The notes under the pieces are model-generated. The model did not search any database. It saw only the letters and a program-made list of their open reading frames with translations, and was not told the origin of the DNA. A stretch of DNA of 64,000 nt from SLID01 sp041667545 (lineage in GTDB: Bacteria > Omnitrophota > Gorgyraeia > Tantalellales > Tantalellaceae). Location of the stretch: positions 37,051-101,050 of the forward strand of contig JBAYES010000001.1 of assembly GCA_041667545.1 (NCBI GenBank). Reading direction: 5' to 3'. The position numbers and the translations under genes were made by a program. Shown here piece by piece: positions 23,421-32,176 of the stretch. Positions within the stretch are counted from its first letter, which is position 1, and each line of letters begins with the position of its first letter.

Positions 23421-24212
23421 ATGGGTATAAAAGAAATGTTCAGCCTTGAGGGTAAAGTCGCGATAGTTACAGGTGGAGCGGGCCACATAGGTTCGGCCAT
23501 TAGTGAGATTTTAGCGACAGCAGGCGCTAAAGTGGTTATCGCCGGGTTAGATTCGGAAAAATCTAAAAAGAAGGCCGGAGAGATCATTAAAGAATGTGGC
23601 GAAGGATGTTCGGGAATAACAATGGATATTGCTTCTCCTCAAAAAGTAAGAAAAGCCATGAGAACAATAGCAGAGGATTTCGGAGGGATAGATATCCTGG
23701 TTAATAACGCATATTTTGGAGGTCGCGGAAGTATCGAAGACATTTCCGACAAGAATTGGGAGAAGGGTATAGATGGGACCATCAACTCTGTTTTTAGATG
23801 TTCGCAGTCTGTCATCCAACACATGGAAAAAAGAAAAGGCGGTTCGATAATTAACATATCGTCGATATATGGAATGGTTTCTCCGGACCCGTCAATATAT
23901 GGAGGGACCGATTATCATAATCCTCCGAACTATGGCGCGGGAAAAGCCGCGATAATACAATTTACACGTTTTGGGGCGTGTCATCTGGCCGGAAAAAATA
24001 TAAGAATGAATTGCGTTACTCCGGGGGCATTCCCGAACAAGGAAGTGCAAAAGGACGTAAAGTTCATATCAAAGCTTGAAAAAAAGATCCCTGCGGGCAG
24101 GATAGGATTACCCCGCGATATCAAGGGGGCTGTTCTATTTCTGGCATCAGAGGCGTCTTCATATGTCACAGGCGTTAATTTAGTAGTAGATGGGGGGTGG
24201 ACAGCTTGGTGA
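23421..24212 (+). CDS. Short-chain dehydrogenase/reductase
   Basis: A 263-residue classical SDR. It has the cofactor motif TGGAGHIGSAI, NNAYFGGRG as the NNAG variant, the catalytic serine in IINISSIYG, and the YGAGK tyrosine-lysine pair. The end VTGVNLVVDGGWTAW is standard. AAGGAG lies 6 bases before the ATG at 23421. It may oxidise or reduce a hydroxyl of the nonulosonic acid or its precursor, as PtmA-type enzymes are thought to do. It overlaps the next gene by 4 bases. Confidence 0.85.
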   Translation: MGIKEMFSLEGKVAIVTGGAGHIGSAISEILATAGAKVVIAGLDSEKSKKKAGEIIKECGEGCSGITMDIASPQKVRKAMRTIAEDFGGIDILVNNAYFGGRGSIEDISDKNWEKGIDGTINSVFRCSQSVIQHMEKRKGGSIINISSIYGMVSPDPSIYGGTDYHNPPNYGAGKAAIIQFTRFGACHLAGKNIRMNCVTPGAFPNKEVQKDVKFISKLEKKIPAGRIGLPRDIKGAVLFLASEASSYVTGVNLVVDGGWTAW

Positions 24213-24910
24213 CGGGCAGTGAAAAGAAAGTGGCCGGGATCATACAGGCACGTATGTCCTCAAGAAGGCTCCCGGGTAAGGTAATGATGGATCTATCCGG
24301 CAAGACTTTGCTTTCGCGCGTTATAGACAGGACAAGAGCGGCAAAAAGGATTGACTCTATATGTGTGGCGACTTCCGCTTTCCCGGAAGATGATGTTATT
24401 GAAATAGAGGCACGCAGGAATGATGTTGAGGTATTCAGGGGAGACCTAGATAATGTTCTGATGAGATATTGCGGGGCTGCAGATTATATGGGGGCGGATT
24501 ATGTATTAAGGATAACGGGAGATAACCCTCTTACGGAACCAAGTTTTATAGATATGTGCTCGGATAAGATATTAAATGAAGATCTTGATTATGTTTTTGT
24601 GAGTGATGTGCCTTACGGCTCTGGCGCTGAAGCGATTTCGAGAAGAGCTTTGTTCGAGGCTTTGGCAAAAGCTGATAGCAAAGAAAAAGAACATGTGACC
24701 ATGTACTTGTACAAGAACCCGGAAGATTTCAAAAATTCAACGATAGAACCACCACCCTGGTTAAGGAGGCCGGATATCAGACTGACCATTGATACTCCGA
24801 AAGATTATATTTTTCTGAGAAAAGTATTTTCATATTTTTACGAGAAAGGTATTTCAAACATCGGGCTAAGAGCCGTCATCGAACTTATCGACGAGATAGG
24901 GGGGGCTTGA
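24209..24910 (+). CDS. SpsF/PseF-like cytidylyltransferase
   Basis: A 233-residue nucleotidyltransferase with IIQARMSSRRLPGKVMMDL at the start, the CTP-binding pattern of the SpsF-like cytidylyltransferase group, and DYVLRITGDNPLTEP around the metal-binding aspartate. It most likely activates the nonulosonic acid as its CMP form before transfer. I use GTG at 24209, which overlaps the SDR stop (GTGA) and has a GGGGGG tract upstream; TTG at 24206 or GTG at 24197 are alternatives. The specific substrate is inferred from the adjacent NeuB-type synthase. Confidence 0.8.
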   Translation: MTGSEKKVAGIIQARMSSRRLPGKVMMDLSGKTLLSRVIDRTRAAKRIDSICVATSAFPEDDVIEIEARRNDVEVFRGDLDNVLMRYCGAADYMGADYVLRITGDNPLTEPSFIDMCSDKILNEDLDYVFVSDVPYGSGAEAISRRALFEALAKADSKEKEHVTMYLYKNPEDFKNSTIEPPPWLRRPDIRLTIDTPKDYIFLRKVFSYFYEKGISNIGLRAVIELIDEIGGA

Positions 24911-25677
24911 TGGTGAACTTGGGATTGAAACTGTGGTCCGATAACGACGAATATATGCCCCATGCAGAAGAATTGTATAGGGAAGGGTATTATGATTTTA
25001 TAGAGCTATATGCGGTTCCAGGGACATCAAAAGAATATCTGGATAGATGGAAGAGTCTGGGAGTCAAATTTGTTATACATGCGCCGCATTCTTTTCATGG
25101 GTTCAATCTTGCGGACTCTGGCAGAGCTGGTCGTAATAAGGTATTGTTTGAAGAAGCAAGGCGGTTCGCCGATGGCCTTGCCGCGGAACATATAGTCGTG
25201 CATCCCGGGGTGTTAGGTACGGAGGATGCGGTATTTGAGCAGTTAAAAGTCTTTGGCGACAGCAGGGTATTGCTGGAGAATATGCCTTATAGGGCTTTAG
25301 ACAAGGGGATCTGCGCGGGTCATGATCCGGAACGAGTTAGAGACCTTGTCTCGTCATGCCATATAGGTTTTTGTCTGGACATAGCCCATGCCAGCAATTA
25401 CGCTATCAACTTTGGGTGGGATTATTGCGATGTGCTTGAGGAGTTTATGTGTATAGAACCCAAATTGATACATATGTGTGGAATAGATATTTCTTCTGAG
25501 ACCGACAGCCACTTGCATTTAAAGGATAGCCAGGTTAGTATGGATGAAATAGGAGCGATAATAAGAGGTTCCGGGGTAAAAAGATGTACGTTGGAGACCC
25601 CGAAGGATTCTCGAATCAATCTTGATGATTTCAAAGAAGAAATTTCAACGGCGCGAAAAATTTTGGGCGGATCATGA
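24910..25677 (+). CDS. Sugar-phosphate isomerase/epimerase-like TIM-barrel protein
   Basis: A 255-residue protein of the xylose-isomerase-like/AP-endonuclease-2 superfamily. Likely metal ligands are in FVIHAPHSFHG, IVVHPGVLG, VLLENMPY, GFCLDIAHA and LIHMCGID. The reaction is unknown: it could epimerise or isomerise a nonulosonic-acid precursor. The ATG overlaps the stop of the cytidylyltransferase by one base, and its own end overlaps the synthase gene by 4. A UDP-sugar hydrolase (PseG) would be expected near here and this protein does not resemble one. Confidence 0.75.
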   Translation: MVNLGLKLWSDNDEYMPHAEELYREGYYDFIELYAVPGTSKEYLDRWKSLGVKFVIHAPHSFHGFNLADSGRAGRNKVLFEEARRFADGLAAEHIVVHPGVLGTEDAVFEQLKVFGDSRVLLENMPYRALDKGICAGHDPERVRDLVSSCHIGFCLDIAHASNYAINFGWDYCDVLEEFMCIEPKLIHMCGIDISSETDSHLHLKDSQVSMDEIGAIIRGSGVKRCTLETPKDSRINLDDFKEEISTARKILGGS

Positions 25678-26747
25678 TAAAAAAAATAGAGGTAGCTGGT
25701 CGCGTGATAGGGGATGGGTTTAAAACTTTCATAATAGCGGAGGCCGGAGCTAATTGGAAATACTGCAGAGATATGGATCTTAATTATAAACACGCGATCA
25801 AGCTTATTAATATCGCCGCAGATTCGGGCGCGGATGCCGTTAAGTTCCAGGTGTACAGAGCCGCAAAGCTGTATGTTAAGTCAGCTGGTCACGCGGGTTA
25901 CATAGGCAAGAATAAACCGATATACGATATCATTAAGGATATGGAAATACCCTATGAGTGGATACCGGAATTGAAGGATCGATGTGATAAAAGAGGGATA
26001 GTTTTTCTTGCTACTCCGTTTGATGAAGAGTCGGTCATTGTACTTGAGAAGGCGGCGATAGAACTTTATAAGATAGCGTCGTATACTATTTCTCATCTAC
26101 CCCTTGTCGAGATGATAGCGAGGCTCAACAAGCCTATCATTTTGTCTACCGGGGCATCCAACATTGCCGATATAGACAGGGCACTTGAGACCGTGTCAAA
26201 ATGGGGTAATGACAGGATTGCTCTTATGCAATGCACGGCCCGATATCCCGCATCGCTTGAGACCATTAATTTAAGAGTCATAAGTACTCTGAAAAATAAA
26301 TATGATATTCCGGTAGGGCTTTCTGACCATTCCAGAAATCCAATTGTAGCGCCTCTCGGCGCGGTGAGTATCGGGGCAAATATCTTGGAAAAGCATTTCA
26401 CAACTGACAATTCTTTGGATGGTCCGGATCATGGGTTTGCCCTGCTTCCAGAAGAGTTCAAGATGATGGTGGATTATATCAGAATGATGGAACGGGCGAT
26501 TGGTAGTGGGGTCAAGGAGATCCAGAAGGAAGAAGAAGAATTGCATGGATTTTGCAGAAGGAAAATATATGCTGTAAAAGACATTTTACAAGGTGAATCT
26601 TTCTCGGAGGACAATATCGGGGTTTTGCGGAGTGGTCACGCTGCTAAAGGGCTGGATCCTCTGGAATATGGAAACGCGATCGGGAAAAGAGCAAGAATCC
26701 GTATTAAGGCAGGTGATCCTATAACCAAGGAAGTTCTGGATGAATGA
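25674..26747 (+). CDS. pseI: NeuB-family nonulosonic acid synthase, PseI-like
   Basis: It condenses phosphoenolpyruvate with a 6-deoxy-diacetamido hexose to form a nine-carbon sugar acid. The 357-residue protein has the NeuB barrel (about 1-285) with FIIAEAGANW, GADAVKFQVYRA, FLATPFDEESV, IILSTGASN, VGLSDHSRNP and ILEKHFTTDNSLDGPDHGFA, then a C-terminal SAF/antifreeze-like domain (about 290-357: RRKIYAVKDILQGESF). All typical metal and PEP residues appear present. With pseB and pseC upstream, pseudaminic acid or an isomer is the likely product. It overlaps both neighbours. Confidence 0.88.
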   Translation: MIKKIEVAGRVIGDGFKTFIIAEAGANWKYCRDMDLNYKHAIKLINIAADSGADAVKFQVYRAAKLYVKSAGHAGYIGKNKPIYDIIKDMEIPYEWIPELKDRCDKRGIVFLATPFDEESVIVLEKAAIELYKIASYTISHLPLVEMIARLNKPIILSTGASNIADIDRALETVSKWGNDRIALMQCTARYPASLETINLRVISTLKNKYDIPVGLSDHSRNPIVAPLGAVSIGANILEKHFTTDNSLDGPDHGFALLPEEFKMMVDYIRMMERAIGSGVKEIQKEEEELHGFCRRKIYAVKDILQGESFSEDNIGVLRSGHAAKGLDPLEYGNAIGKRARIRIKAGDPITKEVLDE

Positions 26748-28998
26748 TTACGGGTTATCTTTCCGGCCGGCTGTCAGGGAAGATTGTTCCCTGTTTCATA
26801 TGTGGAGGAATGAGAGTATTGTCCGGGATCGTTCTTTTTCGGGTGATATGATAGGTTTAGAGGAGCATAAAGAATGGTTTGAGAAAAAATTGATCGATGG
26901 TAATTGCAAAATGTTCGTTTTGCAGAGAAACAGCATCCCACTTGGGCAGGTCAGGTTTGACATTTTAGGAAAGAAAGCCGAAATAAGCCTGTCTATTTCG
27001 AGTGAGTATAGAGGCATGTCATATGGCAAAAGAAGTATCAGAATGATGTCGGATTACATACTACGCAGTGGTATTGCTGACAGAGTGGTTGCGTATGTAA
27101 AGGAGGGGAACAAGTCTTCATTGGGAGCTTTCAGATCCTCGGGGTATACGGTATTGAACGAGAATATCATAGTCAAGGGGCAGAAGGCGATTGAGCTAGA
27201 GTACTCAGAGGAAGGCAGGCGGACCAGGCCCATCAAGTATCTTGCTACGACATCTCTTAAGCAAATATGGGAGAAGGAAAGAGATATTGTTTTGCTGGGG
27301 CCTTGGTGTTTTGATGGAGAGACGTATGAGGGCGAACCCTCCTCTATTGCCCTATCTCTGGCAAAAGATATAAAATATACTACTGAGAACCTGATACCAA
27401 ATGCGAATTATTGTGAGAAAGTTTACGGGGAGCTGATAGGTGAAATGACGGCTGTTATGAACGCTGTGCACGATGTCCAGGAGAGCGTCGATTACTGGGC
27501 AATTGTTCTTAACCCCTGGCTTGTTTTTCATATTTGCATGATGCATGAAAAATACACCAGGATATTGAAAGTTCAGAACGAGCATAAGGATGGACTATAT
27601 ACTCATACGGTGGAACCCGACGAGAATCTAGCTCCGATGGATACCCGGGAGTTTCTTTTCAATAAGGTCGGAGATCCTGTCTATAACTTGCAGTTATTTT
27701 CTCAAATTATTAAAGCATCTGGGATGAACCATCATAAAGCAGAGAAATTTAGTCCTCTTCGCCCGGAGACGGGCTATAGTCGTTGGGGGGAAGCCTTGAA
27801 CTCAGTCAAAATTTTCGTTAAACGTATGTTTTATAAAAGTCTGTCGGCTTTTCTCGCAGAAAGCGATGTTGTCATGACCGACATGTATCACATCGATTTT
27901 TGGGACTGCGTTCATTTAAGTCTGGCTACAGGATCGGCAATTTGTTTGGATACTATTTTTCCATGCCGGCGTACCGAAATATTTGATTATGATAAAGAAC
28001 TCAGAGGAAAGATGAAAATGGCGAAAGGGGATGACCCTTTTGTGAATGTATTAAAGGAAAGCATCATATACTCCATGCCTCGTTGTTATGTTGAGGGATA
28101 CGCTTATGTCTCGGGGCGAGTGAACGATATCAAGAGAAAAAAACCACATTTTATTATATCCGCGATAGGGTGGTACTTTAATGAAATGTTTAAGTTTTAT
28201 GCGGCTCGAATGAAGAGCAAAGGCAGCAAGTTAGTAGGTGTTCAACATGGCGGGGATTACGGCTACAGTCTTTACCAATCGGCGTTCATTTTTGAGCTGA
28301 AAAACAAAGACATGTTCTTCAGTTGGGGGTGGGGAAAAGGTATGGATAAGATAAAGGCGCTTCCCAATCCACATCTTTCCAGGATCAAGAATACATACTC
28401 GAATAGGGGGGACGGGATCCTCTATATATCTACCAATTATCCAAAACATTTTTTCTCTTTGTTGAGCTATCCTGGTACCGAAGGGATGGAAATGTATTTC
28501 GAACAACAATTTTCTTTTTTGAAAAAAATGCCTTCTCGTCTGACCGGAAAATTGTACTATCGTTCTTACCCGACGGATTACGGCAGGAGGATAAAAGACA
28601 GGGTAAAAATGATGAATCCTTCGATCAGGTGGGCCGACAAGTCCAGGAGTTTTCAGTGGATGAGGCGATCTAGACTAGTCGTATTGGATCACCCCGGGAC
28701 ATCCTTTGTGGAAGCCATGGTGGTGAACGTGCCATTGATACTTTTCTATAGCAGGGAATTATGGGCTATGTCACCTTATGCAGAGAGTCTTTTTGATGCG
28801 ATGAGGAGTAAAGGTATTGTTCAACCCAATCCTGATTCTGCTGCGGTTAAACTGGATGAAGTCTATGATAATGCTCGTGAATGGTGGAAGGATAGGCAGA
28901 TACAAAAGATCAGAGAAGAATTTATTGAAAGCTATGGATATTCCCGGAAAAACTGGAGGGATATATGGGCCAAAGAAATACGTTTATTGAAAGACTAA
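26740..28998 (+). CDS. GNAT acetyltransferase fused to LIC12162-family transferase
   Basis: A 752-residue two-domain protein. Residues 1 to about 160 are a GNAT acetyltransferase (FRPAVREDCSLFHMWRNE; acetyl-CoA loop SEYRGMSYGKRSIRMM; AYVKEGNKSSLGAFRSSGY), as in PseH, which N-acetylates the 4-amino sugar. From about 165 (IKYLATTSLKQIWEKERDIV) to the end is a LIC12162-family putative transferase with VGVQHGGDYGYS, YRSYPTDYG and VVLDHPGTSFVEAMV, resembling GT-B sugar transferases. One protein may thus both complete the sugar precursor and attach the finished sugar. It overlaps pseI by 8 bases. The LIC12162 role is inferred. Confidence 0.82.
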   Translation: MNDYGLSFRPAVREDCSLFHMWRNESIVRDRSFSGDMIGLEEHKEWFEKKLIDGNCKMFVLQRNSIPLGQVRFDILGKKAEISLSISSEYRGMSYGKRSIRMMSDYILRSGIADRVVAYVKEGNKSSLGAFRSSGYTVLNENIIVKGQKAIELEYSEEGRRTRPIKYLATTSLKQIWEKERDIVLLGPWCFDGETYEGEPSSIALSLAKDIKYTTENLIPNANYCEKVYGELIGEMTAVMNAVHDVQESVDYWAIVLNPWLVFHICMMHEKYTRILKVQNEHKDGLYTHTVEPDENLAPMDTREFLFNKVGDPVYNLQLFSQIIKASGMNHHKAEKFSPLRPETGYSRWGEALNSVKIFVKRMFYKSLSAFLAESDVVMTDMYHIDFWDCVHLSLATGSAICLDTIFPCRRTEIFDYDKELRGKMKMAKGDDPFVNVLKESIIYSMPRCYVEGYAYVSGRVNDIKRKKPHFIISAIGWYFNEMFKFYAARMKSKGSKLVGVQHGGDYGYSLYQSAFIFELKNKDMFFSWGWGKGMDKIKALPNPHLSRIKNTYSNRGDGILYISTNYPKHFFSLLSYPGTEGMEMYFEQQFSFLKKMPSRLTGKLYYRSYPTDYGRRIKDRVKMMNPSIRWADKSRSFQWMRRSRLVVLDHPGTSFVEAMVVNVPLILFYSRELWAMSPYAESLFDAMRSKGIVQPNPDSAAVKLDEVYDNAREWWKDRQIQKIREEFIESYGYSRKNWRDIWAKEIRLLKD

Positions 28999-29013
28999 CC
29001 CTGGAGGATAGAG

Positions 29014-30243
29014 ATGAGATATTGTAAAAGGTGTGTATATCCGGAGTCGTCCGCTGTAAAGCTTACGTTTGATGAGAGGGGAATATGCAGTGGATGCAGA
29101 GTTGCTGAAGAAAAAGAAAAACTGGATTGGGGTGAGCGTGAAAAACAATTGAGAAAGATCCTAGAGTCATATAAGGGACAGGCAGAATATGACTGTATAA
29201 TTCCGGTGTCAGGTGGCAAGGATAGTCACTATCAGGTGTATCTGATAAAAGAAGTTTATGGCCTAAACCCTCTTCTGGTGACATTTAACCACACTTTTAA
29301 TACGAGGCTGGGAATAGATAATCTTACGAACCTTGTTGAAAAATTTGGTTGCGATCACTTAAGGTTTACGCCCAGTCCTAAAACAGTGAAAAAGCTTGCC
29401 AGGGTTGCTCTCAAAAAGATGGGGGACTTTTGCTGGCATTGTCATTGTGGTATTTTTACCTATCCCGTTCAGGTAGCCGTGAAATATCGGATACCTTTAT
29501 TGATATGGGGGGAACAGGGTTTCTTAGACTTAGGGGGTATGTTTTCGCATTACGATATGATTGAAATGACGAGGAGGTTCAGGACGGAGCATGGTCTCAG
29601 GGGATACGACTATTCCGATTTGATCGACGAGAAAGAGGGGATAACGGCAGAAGACTTGAGGTGGGCGGTATATCCTTCAGATAAGGATATCGAGCGTGTG
29701 GGGGTCAGGGGCATTTATCTTGGTAATTTTGTTAATTGGAACGGAAAAAAACAGACGGAGTTTTTAATAAAAAATTATAATTTTCAGACGGCTCGTGAAT
29801 CAAGAAGTTACAATACCTACGAAAACGTCGAATGTCATCATTGTGGTGGTGCCCATGACTATCTCAAATGGCTTAAATTTGGCTATGGCAGGGCCACAGA
29901 TCATGCGTCGCAAGATATACGTTTGGGTAGGATGACGAGAGAGGAGGGTGTTGATATGGTTGAGAAATACGACGCGAAACGTCCAAATGACCTAGATCCG
30001 CTTCTTGATTGGCTGGAGATAAGTGAGGAAGAATTTGTCGAGGCCGTTGATGGGATGAGGGATCCGCGCGCGTGGAAAAAAGAGAACGGCAAGTGGATAT
30101 TGCAAGATCATGTGAGAAATCACCGGAACGATCCTGGAGTAGAGGAGGTAAGGGTGCCTCTTGATGAAGAAAAACGAAAAACGAGAGAATATGTTCTGAC
30201 ATGTCCAAGAGGTAAGTTCGCCGATGGATATGTCAGGATGTGA
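29014..30243 (+). CDS. N-acetyl sugar amidotransferase (WbpG/PseA type)
   Basis: It would convert an N-acetyl group of a sugar into an acetamidino group using ammonia. The 409-residue protein has paired cysteines at its start (C4, C7, then C25, C28), likely zinc ligands, the ATP-pyrophosphatase P-loop SGGKDS (66-71), and FCWHCHCGIF and CHHCGG motifs of the family. GGAGG precedes the ATG. The HisH-like and HisF-like genes that follow complete the usual trio. In this operon the target is probably the nonulosonic acid, as for PseA, rather than a mannuronic acid as for WbpG. Confidence 0.9.
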   Translation: MRYCKRCVYPESSAVKLTFDERGICSGCRVAEEKEKLDWGEREKQLRKILESYKGQAEYDCIIPVSGGKDSHYQVYLIKEVYGLNPLLVTFNHTFNTRLGIDNLTNLVEKFGCDHLRFTPSPKTVKKLARVALKKMGDFCWHCHCGIFTYPVQVAVKYRIPLLIWGEQGFLDLGGMFSHYDMIEMTRRFRTEHGLRGYDYSDLIDEKEGITAEDLRWAVYPSDKDIERVGVRGIYLGNFVNWNGKKQTEFLIKNYNFQTARESRSYNTYENVECHHCGGAHDYLKWLKFGYGRATDHASQDIRLGRMTREEGVDMVEKYDAKRPNDLDPLLDWLEISEEEFVEAVDGMRDPRAWKKENGKWILQDHVRNHRNDPGVEEVRVPLDEEKRKTREYVLTCPRGKFADGYVRM

Positions 30244-30259
30244 AATATTACATCATTTT

Positions 30260-30880
30260 ATGAAGACGCTTGTAGTTGATTACAACATAGGAAATTTGCA
30301 GTCCATGGTTAATGCTCTGAAAATGGTCGGAGGTGATGTGATAGTTTCTAACAAGGGGGAAGATTTTGAAAAGGCTTCACATATAGTTTTGCCAGGTGTC
30401 GGAGCGTTTGGGGAAGGTATGAAGAATCTTGAAGCCCTGGGGTTGATCGAATTACTGCACAAACATGTGATCGAGAAAAAAAAGCCATTTTTAGGTGTAT
30501 GTTTGGGAATGCAGCTTATATGTGGATATAGCTGTGAGGGGGGAGATTACAAAGGCCTTGGGTGGGTTACCTCTAAAGTCCAATACCTGGGGCAGGGTAT
30601 AACGGGATTGTTGATTCCACATGTAGGATGGAATGACGTTGTCCCGAGGGATAAAAGTGTTTTATTTCCCGATCCGCTGAAAACCTATGTGTTTTACTTT
30701 GTTCACAGCTACCACTGCGAGTCAGAATCGCAAGATGTTGTTAGTTCGGAATGTTTCTACGGACGCAAATTCACCGCAAGCTTTGAACATGAAAATATTT
30801 TTGCCACGCAGTTTCATCCAGAAAAAAGTCAGCTTTTGGGGTTAGAGTTGTTAGGTAACTTTTTAAATTATCGTTTTTGA
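30260..30880 (+). CDS. hisH: HisH-like glutamine amidotransferase
   Basis: A class I glutaminase that releases ammonia from glutamine for its partners. The 206-residue protein starts TLVVDYNIGNLQSMVNALK, has the oxyanion strand LPGVGAFGEGM, the nucleophile C81 in LGVCLGMQLI, and the His-Glu pair in TQFHPEKS. No other histidine-biosynthesis gene is near, and it follows an N-acetyl sugar amidotransferase gene, so it most likely serves sugar amidination (HisH2 role). I chose ATG 30260; upstream in-frame ATGs at 30224 and 30230 overlap the preceding gene. Confidence 0.88.
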   Translation: MKTLVVDYNIGNLQSMVNALKMVGGDVIVSNKGEDFEKASHIVLPGVGAFGEGMKNLEALGLIELLHKHVIEKKKPFLGVCLGMQLICGYSCEGGDYKGLGWVTSKVQYLGQGITGLLIPHVGWNDVVPRDKSVLFPDPLKTYVFYFVHSYHCESESQDVVSSECFYGRKFTASFEHENIFATQFHPEKSQLLGLELLGNFLNYRF

Positions 30881-30896
30881 TTGCAGGGAAACATAT

Positions 30897-31739
30897 ATGC
30901 TTAAAAAAAGGCTTATTGCCGTACTTCTCCTGAAGAACGGGCATCTGGTCAAAACTAGGAATTTTGATAATTTTCAGATAATTGGTAGTCCTTTGCAGTC
31001 CATCGAGAGGTTCAATTCATGGGCAGTTGATGAAATATTGCTGCTGGATTTGAGTACAGAAAAATTTTACGACCACGAAAGATATGATTGTGGATATGAG
31101 AACCCGGATTCTATTGAGGGTATAATCTCATACCTTTCAAGATCTTGTTTTGTCCCGCTTGCGGTTGGAGGGGGAATACACAATATTGAAGATATTAAAC
31201 AGCGCCTTAAATTTGGCGCGGATAAAGTAGTTATAAATACGCAGGCATTCAATGCTCCCGGTTTTATTGTCGAAGCAGCGAAGATGTTCGGGAAACAGTG
31301 CATAGTGGTATCGATAGATGTTAAGTTTGGCAGCGGCGGAAGGCCAACCGTTCATGTGGCGCATGGTAATAAGGATACAGGACTTGATCCGGTAGTATGG
31401 GCTAAAGAAGTTGAAACATTTGGTGCCGGGGAAATTTTGCTTAACTCTGTAGACAGGGATGGCACTATGTCTGGATATGACCTTGATCTAATAAGATCCG
31501 TCACCGAAAATGTAGATATACCAGTTATCGTTTGTGGTGGGGCAGGGGAATGGAGCCATTTTGTTGATGCTATTAATCTTGGCCAAGCTTCGGCCGTTGG
31601 AGCTGCTAATATTTTCTATTTCAGGGAACAGAGTACACGAATAGCGAAGAAATATATGAAAGCTTCCGGTATCAATGTGCGTTTCGCCGAGGATTTTGAG
31701 AAATTTATAAACATTAAGAATAATCAGGCCACACGGTGA
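30897..31739 (+). CDS. hisF: HisF-like cyclase-family subunit of the amidination system
   Basis: A 280-residue TIM-barrel protein that pairs with HisH and channels ammonia. It aligns from its first residue with HisF (RLIAVLLLKNGHLVKTRNF against the usual LDVKDG start). The catalytic Asp11 of true HisF is Leu here, while the second aspartate (SIDVKFG, near 131) and the phosphate loops VGGGIHNIEDI and VCGGAGEWSHF remain. Loss of Asp11 argues against imidazole-glycerol-phosphate synthesis and for use with the amidotransferase at 29014. It overlaps the next frame by 4 bases. Confidence 0.87.
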   Translation: MLKKRLIAVLLLKNGHLVKTRNFDNFQIIGSPLQSIERFNSWAVDEILLLDLSTEKFYDHERYDCGYENPDSIEGIISYLSRSCFVPLAVGGGIHNIEDIKQRLKFGADKVVINTQAFNAPGFIVEAAKMFGKQCIVVSIDVKFGSGGRPTVHVAHGNKDTGLDPVVWAKEVETFGAGEILLNSVDRDGTMSGYDLDLIRSVTENVDIPVIVCGGAGEWSHFVDAINLGQASAVGAANIFYFREQSTRIAKKYMKASGINVRFAEDFEKFINIKNNQATR

Positions 31740-32176
31740 GGAACGATTTGTCATTTTTAAAGTTCATAAAACAAATATTTTGGCGGACACCCGGGAAGTT
31801 CATTTTTATCGTTATTTTTATAATCCTGGCTGGTATGCTTGAAGGTGTGGGGTTTACGCTTTTTTCAAATCCTTTTATACGGCATATCATTAATACTTTA
31901 CGACTGGTGGAAAGGACTCATTGGTTTAAATTGCAGGAGGTTTTTGACGAGCTGGCATATCTATTAAAAGCTTTATCATTCGAAGGGATATGTTCAGATT
32001 GCCGCGACGCACTCAAAGAAAAGTTCCTGATATTCGCTGATATAGATAGGTTTTATAAGAACTGGATATCAGGAGGACTTGCCATGGATCAAAACATAGT
32101 AGACGGGTATATGGATATAGTAGATAGGGTTTTGTTGAACGGCGCCGAGGAGTGCGCGGGAGTACTGCATGGATAA
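31736..32176 (+). pseudogene. Chimeric remnant with an ABC-exporter N-terminus
   Basis: An open frame of 146 codons starting with GTG overlapping the HisF stop. Residues 1 to about 45 (FLKFIKQIFWRTPGKFIFIV, then AGMLEGVGFTLFSNPF) look like the first membrane helix of an MsbA-like ABC exporter. The rest is a soluble, charged stretch with no membrane or ATPase segments and no family I recognise. I read it as an exporter gene truncated and joined to other sequence. It could still be expressed as a small membrane-anchored protein. Confidence 0.55.

Noticed and set aside
30260..31739. Histidine biosynthesis genes hisH and hisF
   Set aside because: They follow an N-acetyl sugar amidotransferase and HisF lacks Asp11, so the amidination role fits better.
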